DNA of 64,000 nucleotides, from contig NZ_BBJX01000007.1 of NCBI RefSeq assembly GCF_000739995.1, forward strand, positions 147,988-211,987, in the 5' to 3' direction. The stretch's first letter is position 1. Each line of letters starts with the position of its first letter. Below are positions 52,201 through 60,287 of this stretch, in pieces. The DNA comes from Comamonas granuli NBRC 101663. Lineage in GTDB: Bacteria > Pseudomonadota > Gammaproteobacteria > Burkholderiales > Burkholderiaceae_C. Under the pieces are notes generated by a model that saw only the letters and a program-made list of their open reading frames with translations, was not told where the DNA came from and made no database searches. A program made the translations under genes and the position numbers.

Positions 52201-53043
52201 GTGGCCTGCAAGGCCTGGGAAGCGCTGGGCCGGCAGACCGGGCGCGAGCACGTGCACCTGGCCCTGCACCGCGAGGACGAGAAGATCCGCTTCCGCGACA
52301 TCCAGGCGCAGCCGCGCAAGATCATCAGCTCGCCCACCTGGAGCGGGCTGGAGAGCGAGAAGGTCAGCTACAACGCCGGCTATACCAACGTGCACGAGCT
52401 TATCCCCTGGCGCACTCTCACGGGGCGCCAGCAGTTCTACCAGGACCACCCCTGGATGCGCGACTTCGGCGAGGGCTTCGTGAGCTACCGCCCGCCCGTG
52501 CACCTCAAGACGCTGCACGAGGTCGAGGGCCAGATGCCCAACGGCAACCCCGAGATCGCGCTCAACTTCATCACCCCGCACCAGAAGTGGGGCATCCACA
52601 GCACGTACAGCGACAACCTGCACATGCTCACGCTCAACCGCGGCGGCCCGGTGGTCTGGCTCAGCGAGGACGACGCCCGGCGCGGCGGCATCGTGGACAA
52701 CGACTGGGTCGAGCTGTTCAACGCCAACGGCGCGATTGCGGCGCGCGCGGTGGTGAGCCAGCGCGTGAACCCCGGCATGGTGCTGATGTACCACGCGCAG
52801 GAAAAGATCATCAACACCCCGGGCTCGGAGATCACGGGCACGCGCGGCGGCATCCACAACTCCGTCACGCGCGTGGTCTTGAAGCCCACGCACATGATCG
52901 GCGGTTACGCGCAGTACAGCTACGGCTTCAATTACTACGGAACCATCGGCACCAACCGCGACGAGTTCGTGCTGGTGCGCAAGATGCGGCGCGTGGACTG
53001 GATGGACGACGAGGCCGGCGCTGGCGCCGCCGCCCACGCCTGA
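49249..53043 (+). CDS. narG: Respiratory nitrate reductase alpha subunit
   Basis: Catalytic molybdopterin subunit of membrane-bound nitrate reductase, 1264 residues, facing the cytoplasm and reducing nitrate to nitrite. The N-terminal FS0 cluster site is [15 protein letters not shown] with EPRGCARG; the Mo ligand Asp219 lies in [22 protein letters not shown]. MGD-binding stretches such as [21 protein letters not shown] and the C-terminal [22 protein letters not shown] fit. No twin-arginine signal, as usual for NarG. Followed by narH after 22 bases with AAGGAGAACACG as its ribosome-binding site. Confidence 0.98.
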   Translation: [1264 protein letters not shown]

Positions 53044-53065
53044 GCCGCACCCCAAGGAGAACACG

Positions 53066-54589
53066 ATGAAAATTCGCGCACAAATCGGCATGGTGCTGAA
53101 CCTGGACAAGTGCATCGGCTGCCACACCTGTTCCGTCACCTGCAAGAACGTCTGGACCAGCCGCCCCGGCGTGGAATACGCCTGGTTCAACAACGTCGAG
53201 ACCAAGCCCGGCATCGGCTATCCCAAGGAGTGGGAGAACCAGGACAAGTGGAACGGCGGCTGGATGCGCAACCCCGACGGCTCCATCGTCCCGCGCCAGG
53301 GCGGCAAGTGGAAGCTGCTCATGCGCATCTTTGCCAACCCGAACCTGCCGCAGATCGACGACTACTACGAGCCCTTCACCTTCGACTACGACCACCTGCA
53401 GTCGGCACCCGAGATGCGCGCCGCGCCCACCGCGCGCCCGCGCAGCCTGATCACCGGCCAGCGCATGGAAAAGATCGAGTGGGGCCCGAATTGGGAGGAA
53501 ATTCTCGGCGGCGAGTTTGCCAAGCGCAGTGCCGACGTGAACTTCGAGCAGGTGCAGAAGGACATCTACGGCCAGTTCGAGAACACCTTCATGATGTACC
53601 TGCCGCGCCTGTGCGAGCACTGCCTGAACCCGGCGTGCGTGGCGTCCTGCCCCTCGGGCTCGATCTACAAGCGCGAGGAAGACGGCATCGTCCTCATCGA
53701 CCAGGACAAATGCCGCGGCTGGCGCATGTGCGTCTCGGGCTGCCCGTACAAGAAGATCTACTACAACTGGCAGACCGGCAAGGCCGAGAAGTGCATCTTC
53801 TGCTACCCGCGCATCGAGGCCGGCCAGCCCACCGTGTGCTCCGAGACCTGCGTGGGCCGCATCCGCTACCTGGGCGTGCTGCTCTATGACGCCGACCGCA
53901 TCCAGGAGGCCGCGAGCGTGGAGCGCGACAAGGACCTGTACCAGGCGCAGCTCGACATCTTCCTCGACCCCCACGACCCGGAGGTGATCCGCCAGGCGCG
54001 CGCCGACGGCATTTCCGACCACTGGCTGGAGGCCGCCAGGAACAGCCCCGTCTACAAGATGGCCGTGGACTGGAAGGTGGCCCTGCCGCTGCACCCCGAG
54101 TACCGCACGCTGCCCATGGTCTGGTACGTGCCGCCGCTCTCGCCCATCACCGCGGCGGCCAACGCCGGCCATGTGGGCGTCAACGGCGAAATTCCGGACG
54201 TCTCGCAACTGCGCATTCCCGTGCAGTACCTGGCCAACCTGCTCACCGCGGGCGACACCGCCCCCGTGGTGCGCGCCCTGGAGCGCATGCTGGCCATGCG
54301 CGCCTACCAGCGCGACAAGCACGTGGAGCAGCGCCAGAACCTGCAGGTGCTGCAGCAGGCGGGTCTGAGCCTGCACGAGGCCGAGGACATGTACCAGATC
54401 ATGGCCATCGCCAACTACGAAGACCGCTTCGTGATTCCGTCCTCGCACCGCGAATACGCGGAAAACGCCTTCGACCTGCGCGGCGGCTGCGGCTTCTCGT
54501 TCGGCAACGGCTGCTCCGACGGCAGCACCGGGGCGAGCCTGTTCGGCGGCAAGAAGCCGCGCACCATCCCGATCAAGGCCACGGTCTGA
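53066..54589 (+). CDS. narH: Respiratory nitrate reductase beta subunit
   Basis: Iron-sulfur electron-transfer subunit, 507 residues. Four cysteine groups are visible: CIGCHTCSVTC (16-26), CEHCLNPACVASCPSG, CRGWRMCVSGCPYKK (Trp replaces one Cys, the hallmark of the 3Fe-4S cluster) and CIFCYPRIEAGQPTVCSETCVG. Electrons pass from NarI haems through these clusters to NarG. Typical length. Confidence 0.98.
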   Translation: MKIRAQIGMVLNLDKCIGCHTCSVTCKNVWTSRPGVEYAWFNNVETKPGIGYPKEWENQDKWNGGWMRNPDGSIVPRQGGKWKLLMRIFANPNLPQIDDYYEPFTFDYDHLQSAPEMRAAPTARPRSLITGQRMEKIEWGPNWEEILGGEFAKRSADVNFEQVQKDIYGQFENTFMMYLPRLCEHCLNPACVASCPSGSIYKREEDGIVLIDQDKCRGWRMCVSGCPYKKIYYNWQTGKAEKCIFCYPRIEAGQPTVCSETCVGRIRYLGVLLYDADRIQEAASVERDKDLYQAQLDIFLDPHDPEVIRQARADGISDHWLEAARNSPVYKMAVDWKVALPLHPEYRTLPMVWYVPPLSPITAAANAGHVGVNGEIPDVSQLRIPVQYLANLLTAGDTAPVVRALERMLAMRAYQRDKHVEQRQNLQVLQQAGLSLHEAEDMYQIMAIANYEDRFVIPSSHREYAENAFDLRGGCGFSFGNGCSDGSTGASLFGGKKPRTIPIKATV

Positions 54590-54599
54590 GGGGCGCACC

Positions 54600-55292
54600 A
54601 TGTTCACGACACCACCCGACTGCCTGCGCATCACCCTGCGCGCCCTGGCCCATGTGCTGGCCTACCCGGATGCGCGCGTGCGCGCGCTGCTGCCGCAGTT
54701 GTCGGCGGCGCTGGCCACAGAGCAGGCGCTGCGCCCTGCGCGCCTGGCCGAGCTGCAGGCCCTGTGCCGGCAGCTCGCGCAGGGCGACCCCATGGAGATG
54801 GAGGCGCGCTATGTGGAGACCTTCGACCGCGGGCGCGCGACCTCGCTGCACCTGTTCGAGCATGTGCACGGCGATTCGCGCGACCGCGGCCCGGCGCTCG
54901 TCGACCTGGCGCAGACCTACGAGCGCGCCGGCCTGCACCTGAGCGCCCAGGAGCTGCCGGACCATCTGCCCGTGGTGCTGGAGTTCGCCTCCACGCAGCC
55001 GGCCGCGGTGGCGCGCAGCTTCCTGGGGGAGATGGCCCACATCCTCAACGCGGTCTTCAGTGCGCTGCTCGCGCGGGGCAATCCCTATGCCAGCGTGATC
55101 GCCGCCATCCTGGAGGTCGCGGGCCAGCAGGTGCAGTCCGTGCCCCTGGCGCCCGAGCCCGGGATCGACGAGTCCTGGGACGAGCCCGCGGCCTTCGAGG
55201 GCTGCAGCCAGCGCGGCCAGGCCAGGCCGGACCAGCCGCAGCCCCTGCATTTTGTCCGCAACCCCCGTGCACCCCAAGGAGCCTCCGTATGA
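54600..55292 (+). CDS. narJ: Nitrate reductase molybdenum cofactor assembly chaperone
   Basis: Cytoplasmic TorD-like chaperone of 230 residues needed to load the cofactor into NarG. LRITLRALAHVLAYPDARVRALLPQL opens the fold, and RYVETFDRGRATSLHLFEHVHGDSRDRGPALVDL is the family signature. The stop overlaps the narI start (ATGA). Confidence 0.95.
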   Translation: MFTTPPDCLRITLRALAHVLAYPDARVRALLPQLSAALATEQALRPARLAELQALCRQLAQGDPMEMEARYVETFDRGRATSLHLFEHVHGDSRDRGPALVDLAQTYERAGLHLSAQELPDHLPVVLEFASTQPAAVARSFLGEMAHILNAVFSALLARGNPYASVIAAILEVAGQQVQSVPLAPEPGIDESWDEPAAFEGCSQRGQARPDQPQPLHFVRNPRAPQGASV

Positions 55293-56023
55293 CCGCCTGG
55301 CTTGACACCCTGCTGTTCGGCATCTATCCCTACATCTGCCTGGCCGTGTTCTTCCTCGGCAGCTGGATCCGCTTCGACCGCGACCAGTACACTTGGAAGA
55401 GCGATTCCTCGCAGCTGCTGCGCGCGGGCAGCCTGCGCTGGGGCAACAACCTGTTCCACATCGGCGTGCTCACGCTGTTCTTCGGCCACTTCGTGGGCAT
55501 GCTGACCCCGCACGCGGTGTACGGGCATTTCATGAGCGCGGGCGCCAAGCAGCTCCTGGCCATGGCCGTGGGCGGCGTCGCCGGGGTGCTGGGCCTCTTC
55601 GGCCTCACGCTGCTGCTGCACCGGCGCCTGACGGACCCGCGCATCCGCGCCACGTCCAAGACCAGCGACATCGTGCTGCTGGTGCTGCTGTGGGTCCAGC
55701 TCGCGCTCGGGCTGGCGACGATCCCGCTGTCGGCCCAGCACCTGGACGGCTCCATGATGATGAAGCTCGCCGAGTGGGGCCAGCGCATCGTCACCTTCCG
55801 CGCCGGCGCCGTGGAGCTGCTCGCCGACGCGGGCTGGATCTTCCGCCTGCACATGTTCCTGGGCATGAGCGTGTTCCTGATCTTCCCGTTCACCCGCCTG
55901 GTGCACGTGTGGAGCGGCTTTGGCACCCTGGCCTATGTGCTGCGCCCCTACCAGCTCGTGCGCGCCCGGCGCCTGAACCTGCCCGCCGGCCAGCACCATC
56001 CTGGCCAGCGCCACACGCTATGA
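55289..56023 (+). CDS. narI: Respiratory nitrate reductase gamma subunit
   Basis: Membrane cytochrome b subunit, 244 residues, five membrane helices, taking electrons from quinol. Haem ligands are expected among the histidines of RWGNNLFHIGVLTLFFGHFVGMLTPHA and RLHMFLGMSVFLIFPFTRLVHVWSGF. Translationally coupled to narJ. A dispersed repeat follows the stop. Confidence 0.96.
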   Translation: MTAWLDTLLFGIYPYICLAVFFLGSWIRFDRDQYTWKSDSSQLLRAGSLRWGNNLFHIGVLTLFFGHFVGMLTPHAVYGHFMSAGAKQLLAMAVGGVAGVLGLFGLTLLLHRRLTDPRIRATSKTSDIVLLVLLWVQLALGLATIPLSAQHLDGSMMMKLAEWGQRIVTFRAGAVELLADAGWIFRLHMFLGMSVFLIFPFTRLVHVWSGFGTLAYVLRPYQLVRARRLNLPAGQHHPGQRHTL

Positions 56024-56117
56024 AATAAATAGCTGCTTGCGCTTGTTCCAAAAGATTTCCAGGTTCTATTCATATTGAAAATCCATGAAAACAAGCGCTG
56101 GCAGCTATCAAAACAGG
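56021..56117. repeat. AGCTAT-type dispersed repeat, long copy
   Basis: The longest copy: ATGAAATAAATAGCTGCTTG then CGCTTGTTCCAAAAGATTTC at the left, and AACAAGCGCTGGCAGCTATC then AAAACAGG at the right. The two ends are near-mirror images (ATAGCTGCTTGCGCTTGTT against AACAAGCGCTGGCAGCTAT), so the RNA can form one long hairpin with an AT-rich loop. It sits between narI and the parvulin gene on the same strand. Confidence 0.8.
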
Positions 56118-56125
56118 AGAACTCC

Positions 56126-56905
56126 ATGACCGTGATGGCCCCATCCCCCGTCGCCTGCATCAACGGCGTGGCGCTGCACGCCCACGGCGAGCGGCTGGCG
56201 CCCGAGGCGCTGCGCCAGCGCGCGTGCACCGAGCTGCTGCGCCAGCAGGCGCAGCGCGCGGGCCTGCTGGCGGCCGGCGACGCCCCCGGCGCCGACGGCA
56301 CGACCAGCGCGGCCGCGGCCGCCGCCATCGAGCAATTGCTCGACCGCGAGCTGCAGGTGCCCGAGCCCTCGGAAGAGGCTTGCCGCCGCTACCACGCGGC
56401 CCATCCAGCACAGACCATGCAGGGCGAGCGCGCGCGCGTGCGCCATGTGCTCTTTGCCGTCACCCCGGGCGTGGACGTGCAGCGCCTGCGCCAGCGTGCC
56501 GAGGCCCTGCTGCGGGAGCTGCGCTGCGCCGACGATGGCGGCCAGGCCTTCCACGCCGCGGCGGCGCAATGGTCCAACTGCCCCAGCGGCAGCGCGGGCG
56601 GCGAGCTGGGCTGGCTCACGCGCGCCGACTGCGCGCCCGAGTTCGCCCGCGAGCTGTTTGGCGGGGCCGAGGTCGGCGTGCTCGCGCGCCTGGTGCACAG
56701 CCGCTTCGGGCTGCACGTGGTCGAGGTGCTGGAGCGCGAGGCGGGCGTGCAGCCGCCTCTGGCGCAGGTGCGCGGCGCCGTGGCCCTGCGGCTGCGCCAG
56801 CAGGCCTGGGCGAACGCCCTGCGCCAGTACCTGCAGGTGCTGGCGGGGCAGGCCGCGATCGAGGGCGTGGACCTCGCCGGCGCGCCCACGCCGCTGGTGC
56901 AGTAG
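56126..56905 (+). CDS. Parvulin-type peptidyl-prolyl isomerase following narI
   Basis: 259-residue protein with an N-terminal helical region and a C-terminal rotamase domain (about residues 105-210): RARVRHVLFAVTPGVD, AAAQWSNCPSGSAGGELGWLTRADCAPEFARELF and VLARLVHSRFGLHVVEVLER are parvulin blocks. It resembles NifM-like isomerases and has no signal peptide, so it acts in the cytoplasm. ATG 56126 with AGGAGA. Its position after narGHJI suggests a folding aid for the nitrate reductase; inferred from context only. Confidence 0.85.
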   Translation: MTVMAPSPVACINGVALHAHGERLAPEALRQRACTELLRQQAQRAGLLAAGDAPGADGTTSAAAAAAIEQLLDRELQVPEPSEEACRRYHAAHPAQTMQGERARVRHVLFAVTPGVDVQRLRQRAEALLRELRCADDGGQAFHAAAAQWSNCPSGSAGGELGWLTRADCAPEFARELFGGAEVGVLARLVHSRFGLHVVEVLEREAGVQPPLAQVRGAVALRLRQQAWANALRQYLQVLAGQAAIEGVDLAGAPTPLVQ

Positions 56906-56935
56906 CCCGGCCCGCCCGCCGCCAAGAGCTGCGCC

Positions 56936-57616
56936 ATGCCCGACGACGATTTGCTCGCCCGCCTGCGCCGTTTCAACCAGGACGCGTTCCCCCAGTACCG
57001 CCAGCAGTTCCAGACCCTGGTGGAAGAGGGGCAGCATCCCACCACCCTGTTCATCGGTTGCTCCGATTCGCGCCTCGTGCCCTACCTGCTCACGGGCGCG
57101 GAGCCCGGGGAGCTGTTCATCGTGCGCAATGTGGGCGCCTTCGTGCCGCCCTACGACGGCTCGCACGGCTTGCACGGCACGGCCGCCGCCATCGAGTTTG
57201 CCGTGCTGAGCCTGCAGGTCAGCCGCATCGTGGTCTGCGGCCACAGCCACTGCGGCGCCATCAAGACGCTCTACGGCGAGGTGCCGCCGGAGGCGCACAA
57301 CCTGCGCCGCTGGCTTGACCTGGGCCGCGAGGCCGCGCTGCCCGTGGTGCCCGGGCCCGAGGCCCTGCGCCGCACGGAGCAGCGCGCCGTGGTCCTGCAA
57401 CTGGAGCGGCTCATGGACTACCCCATGGTGCGCCGCCGGGTCGAGCAGGGCGGCATCAGCCTGCACGGCTGGCACTACGTCATCGAGGACGGCGAGGTGC
57501 ATGTCTTCGACGTGCGCACGGGCGGATTCGTCGCCGCCTCGCAGGCCACCTCCAGCGGCACCGGGCCTTACCCTCCCTACGTCGAACACGACGGACAGGT
57601 ATGGGTCGACAGTTAA
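56936..57616 (+). CDS. Beta-class carbonic anhydrase
   Basis: Zinc enzyme interconverting CO2 and bicarbonate, 226 residues. Zinc ligands C42, H103 and C106 lie in FIGCSDSRLVP and CGHSHCGAIK; the Asp44-Arg46 dyad is intact. Starts 30 bases after the isomerase stop on the same strand, so it may be transcribed with the nar genes. It might serve the CO2/bicarbonate and pH balance during nitrate respiration; this role is inferred. Confidence 0.94.
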   Translation: MPDDDLLARLRRFNQDAFPQYRQQFQTLVEEGQHPTTLFIGCSDSRLVPYLLTGAEPGELFIVRNVGAFVPPYDGSHGLHGTAAAIEFAVLSLQVSRIVVCGHSHCGAIKTLYGEVPPEAHNLRRWLDLGREAALPVVPGPEALRRTEQRAVVLQLERLMDYPMVRRRVEQGGISLHGWHYVIEDGEVHVFDVRTGGFVAASQATSSGTGPYPPYVEHDGQVWVDS

Positions 57617-57754
57617 ATCCGTGCAGGTGGCTGGGGCATTCGCCGCATTCACAATAATTTACACTTCCCCTCAGCCAGCCCCCATGGGGCTTCCCGCGCG
57701 CCGGGCAGGAAAACCCTCAAACCGGCGCGCGCCAAATCGCTAAACTGCCGCTTT

Positions 57755-57780
57755 GCCCCGCCCGGCGCGCCGGGCGGGGC
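57755..57780. promoter_or_regulatory. 26-base perfect palindrome upstream of nrdJ
   Basis: GCCCCGCCCGGCG (57755-57767) is followed directly by its exact reverse complement through 57780. As RNA it would form a very stable hairpin; no T tract follows, so it is not a standard terminator of the carbonic anhydrase gene. It sits 62 bases before nrdJ, inside the 226-base gap 57617-57842. That gap also has an AT-rich patch at 57648-57664 that could be a promoter. No cobalamin riboswitch was recognised. Confidence 0.55.
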
Positions 57781-57842
57781 CGTGTTCCCGGGCCCCATGG
57801 CCGCAGGGAAAGCCCAACGCACCACCTACGGACATCCACACC

Positions 57843-60287
57843 ATGAAGAGAGAAAATCTGGGTCGCGCACAGGATGTGACGGCCACGCAGCCCATCAGCC
57901 TCGATGTGCTGCAGGAGAAATACCTCAAGGCGGGGGAAACCAGCGCCGAAGACCTGTTCCGGCGCGTGGCCCGGGCGCTGGCGTCGGTGGAAAAACCGGA
58001 CGAACGCGAGAAATACGAAGCCCTGTTTCTGGCCAACATGCACGCGGGCGCCATCGGTGCCGGGCGCATCATGAGCGCGGCCGGCACCGACATCCAGGCC
58101 ACGCTGATCAACTGCTTCGTGCAGCCCGTGGGCGACTGCATCCAGGGCGTGGACGACGAAGGCTTCCCCGGCATCTACGAAGCCCTGCGCGAGGCCGCCG
58201 AGACCATGCGCCGCGGCGGCGGCGTGGGCTACGACTTCTCGCGCATCCGCCCGCGCGGCGCCGAGGTCAAGGGTACGCACTCCATGGCCTCGGGCCCGTG
58301 CAGCTACATCAACGTCTTCGACCAGTCCTGCTCCACCGTCGAGAGCGCGGGCGCACGCCGCGGCGCGCAGATGGGCGTGCTGCGCATCGACCACCCCGAC
58401 GTGCTGGACTTCATCACCGCCAAGCGCACGCCGGGCCGCTGGAACAATTTCAACGTGTCCGTGGGCGTGAGCGACGCCTTCGTCCAGGCCGTGCTCGACG
58501 ACCAGCCCTGGGAGCTGGCGCACCGCGCCAAGCCCGGCGCCACCGTCATGCAGCAGGGCGCCTACCAGCGCGCCGATGGCCTGTGGGTGTACCAGTGCCT
58601 GCCCGCGCGCGAGCTGTGGGACACCATCATGAAGTCCACCTACGACTTCGCCGAGCCCGGCATCCTGTTCCTGGACCACATCAACCGCGACAACAACCTC
58701 AACTACTGCGAAACCATCTCGGCCACCAACCCGTGTGGCGAGCAGCCCCTGCCGTCCTACGGCTGCTGCGACCTGGGGCCCATCATCCTCACGCGCTTCG
58801 TGCGCAACCCGTTCGGCTTCCACGGCGTGCCCGTGTTCGACTTCGACGCCTTTGCCCAGTCGGTGGCCCTGCAGGTGCGCGCACTCGACAACGTGCTCGA
58901 CGTCACCTTCTGGCCGCTGCCGCAGCAGGATGACGAGGCCAAGGCCAAGCGCCGTATCGGCGTCGGGTTTACCGGCATGGGCAACACCCTGGCCATGCTG
59001 TGCCTGCGCTACGACAGCAGCGAAGGCCGGACCATGGCCAAGCGCATTGCCGAGCGCATGCGCGATGCGGCCTATGCCGCCTCCGTCGATCTGGCGCGCG
59101 AGAAGGGCGCCTTCCCGAAATTCGACGCCGACGGCTACCTGGCCGAAGGCACCTTCGCCAGCCGCCTGCCCGAGGCCATCAAAAAGCAGATCCGCAAGCA
59201 CGGCATCCGCAACAGCCACCTGCTGTCCATCGCCCCCACGGGCACGGTGAGCCTGGCCTTTGCCGACAACGCCTCCAACGGCATCGAGCCGCCGTTCTCC
59301 TGGATGTACAAGCGCAGGAAGCGCGAAGCCGACGGCAGCATGGCCGAATACGCCGTGGAAGACCACGCCTGGCGCCTGTACCGCGAGCTCGGCGGCGACG
59401 TGGACAAGCTGCCCGATTACTTCGTCTCGGCGCTGGAGATGTCGGCGCAGGATCACATCGCCATGATGGAGGCGGTGCAGCCCTATGTGGACACGGCCAT
59501 CTCCAAGACCGTGAACATCCCGGCCGATTACCCCTACGACGACTTCAAGGGCCTGTACCTGCAGGCCTGGCGCGCGCGCCTCAAGGGCCTGGCCACCTAC
59601 CGCCCGAACAACATCCTGGGCGCCGTGCTGGAGACGCACAGCGCCCCCGCCGCCGACAAGAAGGACGCCGCCCCCGAGCCGCACGTCCCCGTCGATCCCA
59701 TGCGCACCGTGATCGAGAGCCGCCCCAAGGGCGCGCTCTCGGCCGTGGCCGAAAAGGTGGACTACTGGACGCAGGAAGGGCAGAAGCGCCTGTACCTCAT
59801 CGTTTCCTTCCTGCCGGTGCCCAACGCCGACGGCACGGGCACGGTGGACCGGGCCATCGAGTTCTTCATGCCCGTGGGCCAGAGCGGCGAGTCGCAGCAG
59901 TGGGTCACCTCGAGCATGCGCCTGCTCTCGCTGGCGGCGCGCGGCGGCTTCCTGGAGCGCGCCCTGTCGGACATGCGCAAGGTCGCCTGGGACCGCGGCC
60001 CCGTGCGCCTGGGCACCTACCAGAAGAGCGACGGCACGCAGGTGCCCAAGTGGCATGACTCCGAGGTGGCGGCCATCGCCTACGCCATCCAGAACATCCT
60101 GGCGCGCCGCGCGCGCCAGCAGCATGCCGCGCCCGAGCCCGAGGCCGCCGACGAAGGCGCCGGGCAGGGTGCCGTGCCCCCGGTGATGGCCGGCAAGAAA
60201 TGCCCCGAGTGCGGCGCGCACGCCATGATCCGCAAGGACGGCTGCGACTACTGCACCCAGTGCGGGCACATGGGAAGCTGTGGGTGA
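57843..60287 (+). CDS. nrdJ: Adenosylcobalamin-dependent (class II) ribonucleotide reductase
   Basis: 814-residue enzyme making deoxyribonucleotides without oxygen, using vitamin B12. Blocks: TLINCFVQPVGDCIQG (first redox Cys), AAETMRRGGGVGYDFSRIRPRGAEV, CSTVESAGARRGAQMGVLRIDHPD, and the radical/catalytic region LNYCETISATNPCGEQPLPSYGCCDLG; IAPTGTVSLAFADNASNGIEP follows. The C-terminus is a zinc-ribbon-like tail CPECGAHAMIRKDGCDYCTQCGHMGSCG. No ATP-cone is seen at the N-terminus. Stop overlaps the next start (GTGA). Useful during anaerobic nitrate growth, which fits its neighbours. Confidence 0.95.
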   Translation: MKRENLGRAQDVTATQPISLDVLQEKYLKAGETSAEDLFRRVARALASVEKPDEREKYEALFLANMHAGAIGAGRIMSAAGTDIQATLINCFVQPVGDCIQGVDDEGFPGIYEALREAAETMRRGGGVGYDFSRIRPRGAEVKGTHSMASGPCSYINVFDQSCSTVESAGARRGAQMGVLRIDHPDVLDFITAKRTPGRWNNFNVSVGVSDAFVQAVLDDQPWELAHRAKPGATVMQQGAYQRADGLWVYQCLPARELWDTIMKSTYDFAEPGILFLDHINRDNNLNYCETISATNPCGEQPLPSYGCCDLGPIILTRFVRNPFGFHGVPVFDFDAFAQSVALQVRALDNVLDVTFWPLPQQDDEAKAKRRIGVGFTGMGNTLAMLCLRYDSSEGRTMAKRIAERMRDAAYAASVDLAREKGAFPKFDADGYLAEGTFASRLPEAIKKQIRKHGIRNSHLLSIAPTGTVSLAFADNASNGIEPPFSWMYKRRKREADGSMAEYAVEDHAWRLYRELGGDVDKLPDYFVSALEMSAQDHIAMMEAVQPYVDTAISKTVNIPADYPYDDFKGLYLQAWRARLKGLATYRPNNILGAVLETHSAPAADKKDAAPEPHVPVDPMRTVIESRPKGALSAVAEKVDYWTQEGQKRLYLIVSFLPVPNADGTGTVDRAIEFFMPVGQSGESQQWVTSSMRLLSLAARGGFLERALSDMRKVAWDRGPVRLGTYQKSDGTQVPKWHDSEVAAIAYAIQNILARRARQQHAAPEPEAADEGAGQGAVPPVMAGKKCPECGAHAMIRKDGCDYCTQCGHMGSCG

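Noticed and set aside
47530..53214. Very long open frame (1894 codons) on the minus strand opposite narK2-narG
   Set aside because: It is the GC-rich antisense shadow of narK2 and narG; composition is Arg/His/Val/Gly-rich with no motif, and the plus-strand genes are certain.
57617..57842. Cobalamin riboswitch or NrdR boxes in front of the B12-dependent reductase
   Set aside because: No B12-box sequence was recognised; the AT patch CACAATAATTTACAC (57650-57664) only loosely resembles an NrdR box and has no second copy nearby.
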